From a candidate division CSSED10-310 bacterium (GTDB lineage Bacteria; CSSED10-310): 25,607 nt of DNA. A program made the position numbers and the translations under genes. Under the pieces are notes generated by a model. It searched no databases. It was given only the letters and a program-made list of their open reading frames with translations, and was not told where the DNA came from. Shown piece after piece: positions 22,256-25,607 of the stretch. Location of the stretch: positions 1 through 25,607 of the forward strand of contig JAFGEQ010000004.1 in assembly GCA_016931515.1 (NCBI GenBank), in the 5' to 3' direction. Every line of letters starts with the position of its first letter. The first letter of the stretch is position 1.

Positions 22256-23821
22256 ATGAGTTCGGAAGCAAAAGTTGGATTACTCATTGTGGGATTCTTT
22301 ATCATTGTTGGTATCTTCACATTCAAAATTGGCGGAGACCGTATGCCATGGGATCGGGACGGCGGATATAGAGTTCATATTTTTTTCGATTCGATTTCAG
22401 GTTTGAAAACCAAATCCAAAGTCCGATATGCCGGCGTTGAGATCGGTTACGTGGAAAGTATTGCCCTGGAAGATGGCCGGGCAAAAGTAACGATAAAGCT
22501 GGACCCGAATATTGTGATTCCTGCGAATGCCAAGTTCGTGATCGGATCCTCGGGTTTGATGGGAGACAAATTCATAGCCATTAGCGGTGGAAGCGCTAAA
22601 TCGGAACCGCTAAAAGGCGAAGCGAATGTTGTTGGTAATGCCCCGGTCGATATGGATCAGTTACTATCATCGCTAAACAGGATCAGCATCGATGTCGGTG
22701 AAATAACGACAGCCCTGAAAACAGCGATCGGAACAGGGGATGAACGCAATCGCCTCACCGTTATTCTTGAGAATGTGCAGATTCTAAGTGAGAGTTTAGC
22801 CAAAACGGCAACACATAATGATCAGGCATTCTCGGAAACGATTGAAAATATCAGAATGATCAGTCGTGACATCCGGTCATTGATTCATGAAAACAGCGAT
22901 AATCTTGATGGTACGATGCAGGATATGCATCTGGTTGCAAGGTCACTGGCGGATACATTGCCTGACATCACTCGCGATCTTGAACGGGCATTGAGCAACC
23001 TCAACGATATTCTGGAAACGAACAAGCCCGAGGTGGATACTACGGCAAAGAATGTTGCATCAGCGTCTGAAAATCTGGATCGATCGATGTCAGGTATCAG
23101 TAAGATCGTCGATAAGGTTGATTCAGGTCAGGGATCGATTGGTAAATTGATCAATGAAGATCGCTTTCATGAAAACCTGAATGATGCTCTAATTGAGGTC
23201 AAAAATACAGCCGGCGAGGTTCGTTCTTTTATAGGTCGAGCCAGTGATTACCGTATTTATGTCGGGTATAGAGGGGAGTATCTTCAGGATCGGGAAGACT
23301 GGAAGAGTTATATTTCAATGAAAATTCAACCCAGACCCGATAAATACTATTTGTTTGAAATCATCAGTCAACCCGAGGGAAGCAGGAAGGAAGAGGAGTT
23401 CCAGTATGATTTCGAGCAAACACCTGAATTTATGGGTGATTCCGATACATATCGCTATACACGGACAACCTGGACGACAAGTGATCCGGTCTATTCATTC
23501 CAGTTTGCAAAGATTTATCACCGACTGACCGTCCGGGGGGGATTGATCGAAAATACCGGTGGGTTTGGCCTGGATATGAATCTGTATGACGACATGTTCT
23601 GGTTGAGTGTGGATGGATGGGATTTCAACCGATCAACTGATCCGCATTTTAAACTGACCGGTAGATTGGATGTCGGAGATACGTTCTACCTTACGGGAGG
23701 CTGGGATGATTTTATGCTCCGGAATGACGAGCAGGACAGTATCTTTTTCGGTGCGGGGCTGAAATTTGAAGATAAAGATCTCAAATACTTGTTAAGTTTT
23801 ATTCCTTTGATGGGCAATTAA
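22256..23821 (+). CDS. mlaD: MlaD/MCE-family lipid-binding protein with large beta-rich C-terminal extension
   Basis: The 521-residue protein has one N-terminal membrane helix (about residues 7-25) and an MCE domain (about 38-115: F-D-S-I-S-G-L-K-T-K-S-K-V-R-Y-A-G-V-E-I-G-Y-V, S-S-G-L-M-G-D-K-F-I-A-I-S). A long helical, coiled-coil-like region spans about 135-320, with heptad-like repeats (N-L-D-R-S-M-S-G-I-S-K-I-V-D-K-V). The final 195 residues are rich in alternating aromatic and polar residues, as in beta-barrel or beta-sandwich domains (Y-R-I-Y-V-G-Y-R-G-E-Y, F-Y-L-T-G-G-W-D-D-F, Y-L-L-S-F-I-P-L). E. coli MlaD is about 183 aa. AGGGGA precedes the ATG. Gene symbol by family and context only. 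Confidence 0.85.
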   Translation: MSSEAKVGLLIVGFFIIVGIFTFKIGGDRMPWDRDGGYRVHIFFDSISGLKTKSKVRYAGVEIGYVESIALEDGRAKVTIKLDPNIVIPANAKFVIGSSGLMGDKFIAISGGSAKSEPLKGEANVVGNAPVDMDQLLSSLNRISIDVGEITTALKTAIGTGDERNRLTVILENVQILSESLAKTATHNDQAFSETIENIRMISRDIRSLIHENSDNLDGTMQDMHLVARSLADTLPDITRDLERALSNLNDILETNKPEVDTTAKNVASASENLDRSMSGISKIVDKVDSGQGSIGKLINEDRFHENLNDALIEVKNTAGEVRSFIGRASDYRIYVGYRGEYLQDREDWKSYISMKIQPRPDKYYLFEIISQPEGSRKEEEFQYDFEQTPEFMGDSDTYRYTRTTWTTSDPVYSFQFAKIYHRLTVRGGLIENTGGFGLDMNLYDDMFWLSVDGWDFNRSTDPHFKLTGRLDVGDTFYLTGGWDDFMLRNDEQDSIFFGAGLKFEDKDLKYLLSFIPLMGN

Positions 23822-23825
23822 TTGG

Positions 23826-24317
23826 ATGGGCAGTACCTTTAGAACCGGAATAGGGTTTGATGTTCATCGGTTTGTCGATGGGCGGCTATTGAAACTTGGC
23901 GGCATTACCATTCCCTATCCAAAGGGATTGATGGGTCACTCAGATGCCGACGTCCTTCTTCATGCGATTGCGGATGCATGCCTCGGCACTATCGGCAAAG
24001 GTGATATTGGTTCCTACTTCCCTGACTCTGATCCGAAATACAAAGGACTTGACAGTCGGCGTATTATGCAGCTGGCGATCAATCTCTTGCATCAGGAAAA
24101 CGCAGAGATTGTTTGGATGGATGCGATCATCATCACGGAATTACCCAAAATTCTACCATTCGTTGACAGAATCAAAACGTCTATCGCCGGCATCGCCGGT
24201 ATTCCAGCGAGTCGCATCAGTATTAAGGGTAAAACGACGGAAGGTCTTGGATTTACCGGTCGACAGGAAGGGATTGCGGTGCAGGCTGCAGTTACTATTC
24301 GGATTTCCGATGAATGA
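23826..24317 (+). CDS. ispF: 2-C-methyl-D-erythritol 2,4-cyclodiphosphate synthase (MEP pathway)
   Basis: The 163-residue enzyme converts CDP-ME-2-phosphate to MEcPP with loss of CMP, the step after IspE. The metal ligands match the family: G-F-D12-V-H14 and H46 in A-D-V-L-L-H-A. Other motifs are G-H-S-D-A-D, G-D-I-G-S-Y-F-P-D-S-D-P, and K-G-K-T-T-E-G-L-G-F-T-G-R-Q-E-G-I-A. It starts 4 bp after mlaD. ispD, often next to ispF, is not in this window. The end overlaps rlmB by 8 bp. Confidence 0.97.
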   Translation: MGSTFRTGIGFDVHRFVDGRLLKLGGITIPYPKGLMGHSDADVLLHAIADACLGTIGKGDIGSYFPDSDPKYKGLDSRRIMQLAINLLHQENAEIVWMDAIIITELPKILPFVDRIKTSIAGIAGIPASRISIKGKTTEGLGFTGRQEGIAVQAAVTIRISDE

Positions 24318-25134
24318 TTCGGCCCGACTTCAGAAAAGTGATCTGGTATACGGGCGGCATGCCGTCATATCGGGACTCGAGAATGAATCTGAACGGATTG
24401 AGAAAATCTGGCTTCAACGGGGGTTGCATTTTCCTGGTCGCCTGACTGAGATGATACGGATTTCAGTCAGACATGGTGCTGTTCTTCAAACTGTCGATCG
24501 CCAGGCTCTGGATCGATTGACAGGCGGCGCAAGACATCAGGGTATTGCTCTGAGAATCTCCCTCGTCGATTACCTGGATCTGCGAACCTGGCTCGATAAA
24601 ACGGGATCCGGCCCCGCAACTCTGCTGATACTCGATGAGATTCAGGACTCCGGCAATATCGGGGCCATTTTCAGATCTGCCGCCGCCGCCCGGGTAGGTG
24701 GTATTGTTATCCCCAAACACGGCAGCGCTCCAATTGGTGGAACCGCGATGAAAACATCCGCAGGAACTGTCAATCAGGTCCCGGTTATCCGTGTTGGAAA
24801 CATTCGAACCAGTATTCAGGAGTTGAAAAAGCATAATTTCAGAGTGACCGGAATATCCGAAAAAGCACCGGCATCGATTGTCGGGATGGAGCACGCTGAA
24901 CGATCGGTACTGGTGTTCGGGAACGAGGGATCCGGCATACGTGCAATCAATCTTCGGGAATGTGATGATTTACGATCGATTCCGATGACGGGGCCGGCCG
25001 GATCATTGAATGTCAGTGCAGCGGTAGCGATCGTCCTTTATGAGCGACTCAGGGAAAAAATTCTCAGTGGAGAAATATTGGAAAAAAGGCTTGACTTTCC
25101 TGAAAATCAGCATAGACTACCGGACGCTGACTGA
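24310..25134 (+). CDS. rlmB: RlmB/TrmH-family 2'-O-methyltransferase (SpoU)
   Basis: The protein has 274 residues from the ATG at 24310, inside the end of ispF (8-bp overlap). An N-terminal substrate-binding domain (about residues 10-85, L-V-Y-G-R-H-A-V) precedes the SPOUT catalytic domain with its three motifs: D-E-I-Q-D-S-G-N116-I-G-A-I-F-R-S-A, V-L-V-F-G-N-E-G-S-G-I-R and I-P-M-T-G-P-A-G-S-L-N-V-S-A-A. RlmB methylates G2251 of 23S rRNA; a close paralogue (TrmH-like tRNA methyltransferase) cannot be excluded. The stop codon is immediately followed by tRNA-Thr, and a promoter for the tRNAs lies within its last codons. Confidence 0.9.
   Translation: MNDSARLQKSDLVYGRHAVISGLENESERIEKIWLQRGLHFPGRLTEMIRISVRHGAVLQTVDRQALDRLTGGARHQGIALRISLVDYLDLRTWLDKTGSGPATLLILDEIQDSGNIGAIFRSAAAARVGGIVIPKHGSAPIGGTAMKTSAGTVNQVPVIRVGNIRTSIQELKKHNFRVTGISEKAPASIVGMEHAERSVLVFGNEGSGIRAINLRECDDLRSIPMTGPAGSLNVSAAVAIVLYERLREKILSGEILEKRLDFPENQHRLPDAD
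25091..25118 (+). promoter_or_regulatory. Promoter for the tRNA-tuf operon inside rlmB
   Basis: TTGACT (25091-25096), a 16-bp spacer and TAGACT (25113-25118). The start would fall near 25125, about ten bases before the first tRNA. The stretch between the -10 and the start (ACCGGACG) is GC-rich, as in stringently controlled stable-RNA promoters that answer to ppGpp and DksA. Confidence 0.55.
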
Positions 25135-25207
25135 GCTGGCGTAGCTCAGCTGGTAGAGCAAGTGATTTGTAATCACTAGGTCGGGGGTTCGAATCCCTTC
25201 GCCAGCT
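25135..25207 (+). tRNA. tRNA-Thr (anticodon TGT)
   Basis: Acceptor stem GCTGGCG/CGCCAGC, anticodon stem AGTGA/TCACT with loop TTTGTAA (anticodon TGT), T arm GGGGG-TTCGAAT-CCCTT with one wobble pair. Discriminator T, no encoded CCA. The first base follows directly after the rlmB stop codon. Confidence 0.97.
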
Positions 25208-25231
25208 TTGGTCTTTGAAAATCGACGAATA

Positions 25232-25314
25232 GGGGAGATACCCAAGCGGCCAAAGGGGGCAGACTGTAAATCTGTTGTCAAATGACTTCGGAGGTTCAAA
25301 TCCTCCTCTCCCCA
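25232..25314 (+). tRNA. tRNA-Tyr (anticodon GTA)
   Basis: Class II tRNA of 83 bases with a long variable arm. Acceptor stem GGGGAGA/TCTCCCC, anticodon loop CTGTAAA (anticodon GTA), T arm GGAGG-TTCAAAT-CCTCC. Discriminator A, no encoded CCA. Confidence 0.97.
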
Positions 25315-25323
25315 TAACAACCG

Positions 25324-25398
<75 letters not shown>

Positions 25399-25406
25399 GA
25401 ATCTTT

Positions 25407-25479
25407 GCCCACGTAGCTCAGTTGGTAGAGCACATCCTTGGTAAGGATGAGGTCACCGGTTCAAGCCCGGTCGTGGGCT
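25407..25479 (+). tRNA. tRNA-Thr (anticodon GGT)
   Basis: Acceptor stem GCCCACG/CGTGGGC, anticodon stem CATCC/GGATG with loop TTGGTAA (anticodon GGT), T arm CCGG-TTCAAGC-CCGG. Second threonine tRNA of the cluster and the last before tuf, as in E. coli thrU-tyrU-glyT-thrT-tufB. Confidence 0.97.
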
Positions 25480-25535
25480 GACGTTCCGATTCGTCGAACT
25501 TACAAAGTCGTTTTAGAGGGATAAAGGAGATAATC

Positions 25536-25607
25536 ATGGCGAAAGAAAAATTCCAGAGACGCAAGCCGCATGTCAACATAGGGACGATTGGTCACGTTGA
25601 TCATGGG
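25536..25607 (+). CDS. tuf: Elongation factor Tu, first 24 codons only
   Basis: The frame opens [24 protein letters not shown], the start of EF-Tu with its GTP-binding P-loop (G-H-V-D-H-G), and runs off the window. AAAGGAG (25523-25529) lies six bases before the ATG. The 56-bp stretch after the last tRNA shows no promoter, so tuf is probably transcribed with the tRNAs. Confidence 0.96.
   Translation, partial: MAKEKFQRRKPHVNIGTIGHVDHG

Overview
The window looks like core chromosome of a Gram-negative (diderm) bacterium of moderate GC. The diderm call rests on two lipoprotein signal sequences, a small outer-membrane beta-barrel protein, an Mla-type lipid transport set and a LolB-like lipoprotein. 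The order lolB-like, ispE, tRNA-Gln, prs, rplY, pth, rpsF, rplI, dnaB resembles what I recall from deltaproteobacterial-type genomes, and the tRNA-Thr-Tyr-Gly-Thr-tuf block matches the classic tufB operon. I cannot assign a phylum; an uncultured lineage is plausible. I see no mobile element, prophage, CRISPR array or defence island.

Left part (1-7059). A comM/yifB-type AAA+ gene (cut by the window edge) and a DUF2723 membrane protein with a TPR tail lie on the minus strand. Divergent from them are a dksA-like gene and a membrane-anchored GAF-GAF-GGDEF diguanylate cyclase. mazG converges on the cyclase with an 11-bp overlap. The divergent gap 3563-3681 holds a good sigma70-type promoter for dksA and a near-perfect palindrome. 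The mazG/protease gap holds a promoter on each side.

Middle part (7060-15753). A tightly packed plus-strand run: a secreted S8 protease with one dockerin-like calcium loop, a beta-barrel protein, a YciO-family protein, a left-handed beta-helix (hexapeptide) protein, a B12-binding radical SAM protein, a TPR lipoprotein, a LolB-like lipoprotein and ispE. Several joints are ATGA or TGATG overlaps, which implies translational coupling.

Right part (15757-25607). tRNA-Gln is wedged between ispE and prs. Then come rplY, pth, rpsF, rplI and dnaB (translation and replication), mlaE-mlaF-mlaD (lipid transport), ispF, rlmB, four tRNAs and the start of tuf. ispE and ispF belong to the same MEP isoprenoid pathway.

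Most notable are: (1) the rpsF-rplI gap, which lacks the usual rpsR and carries a long hairpin plus T-run just before the rplI ribosome binding site, with a second upstream copy of one stem arm that could form an antiterminator; (2) an MlaD-type protein with an unusual beta-rich C-terminal half; (3) the coupled YciO / beta-helix / B12-radical-SAM trio of unknown purpose; and (4) a stable-RNA-type promoter inside the 3' end of rlmB, directly before a tRNA that abuts the rlmB stop codon.
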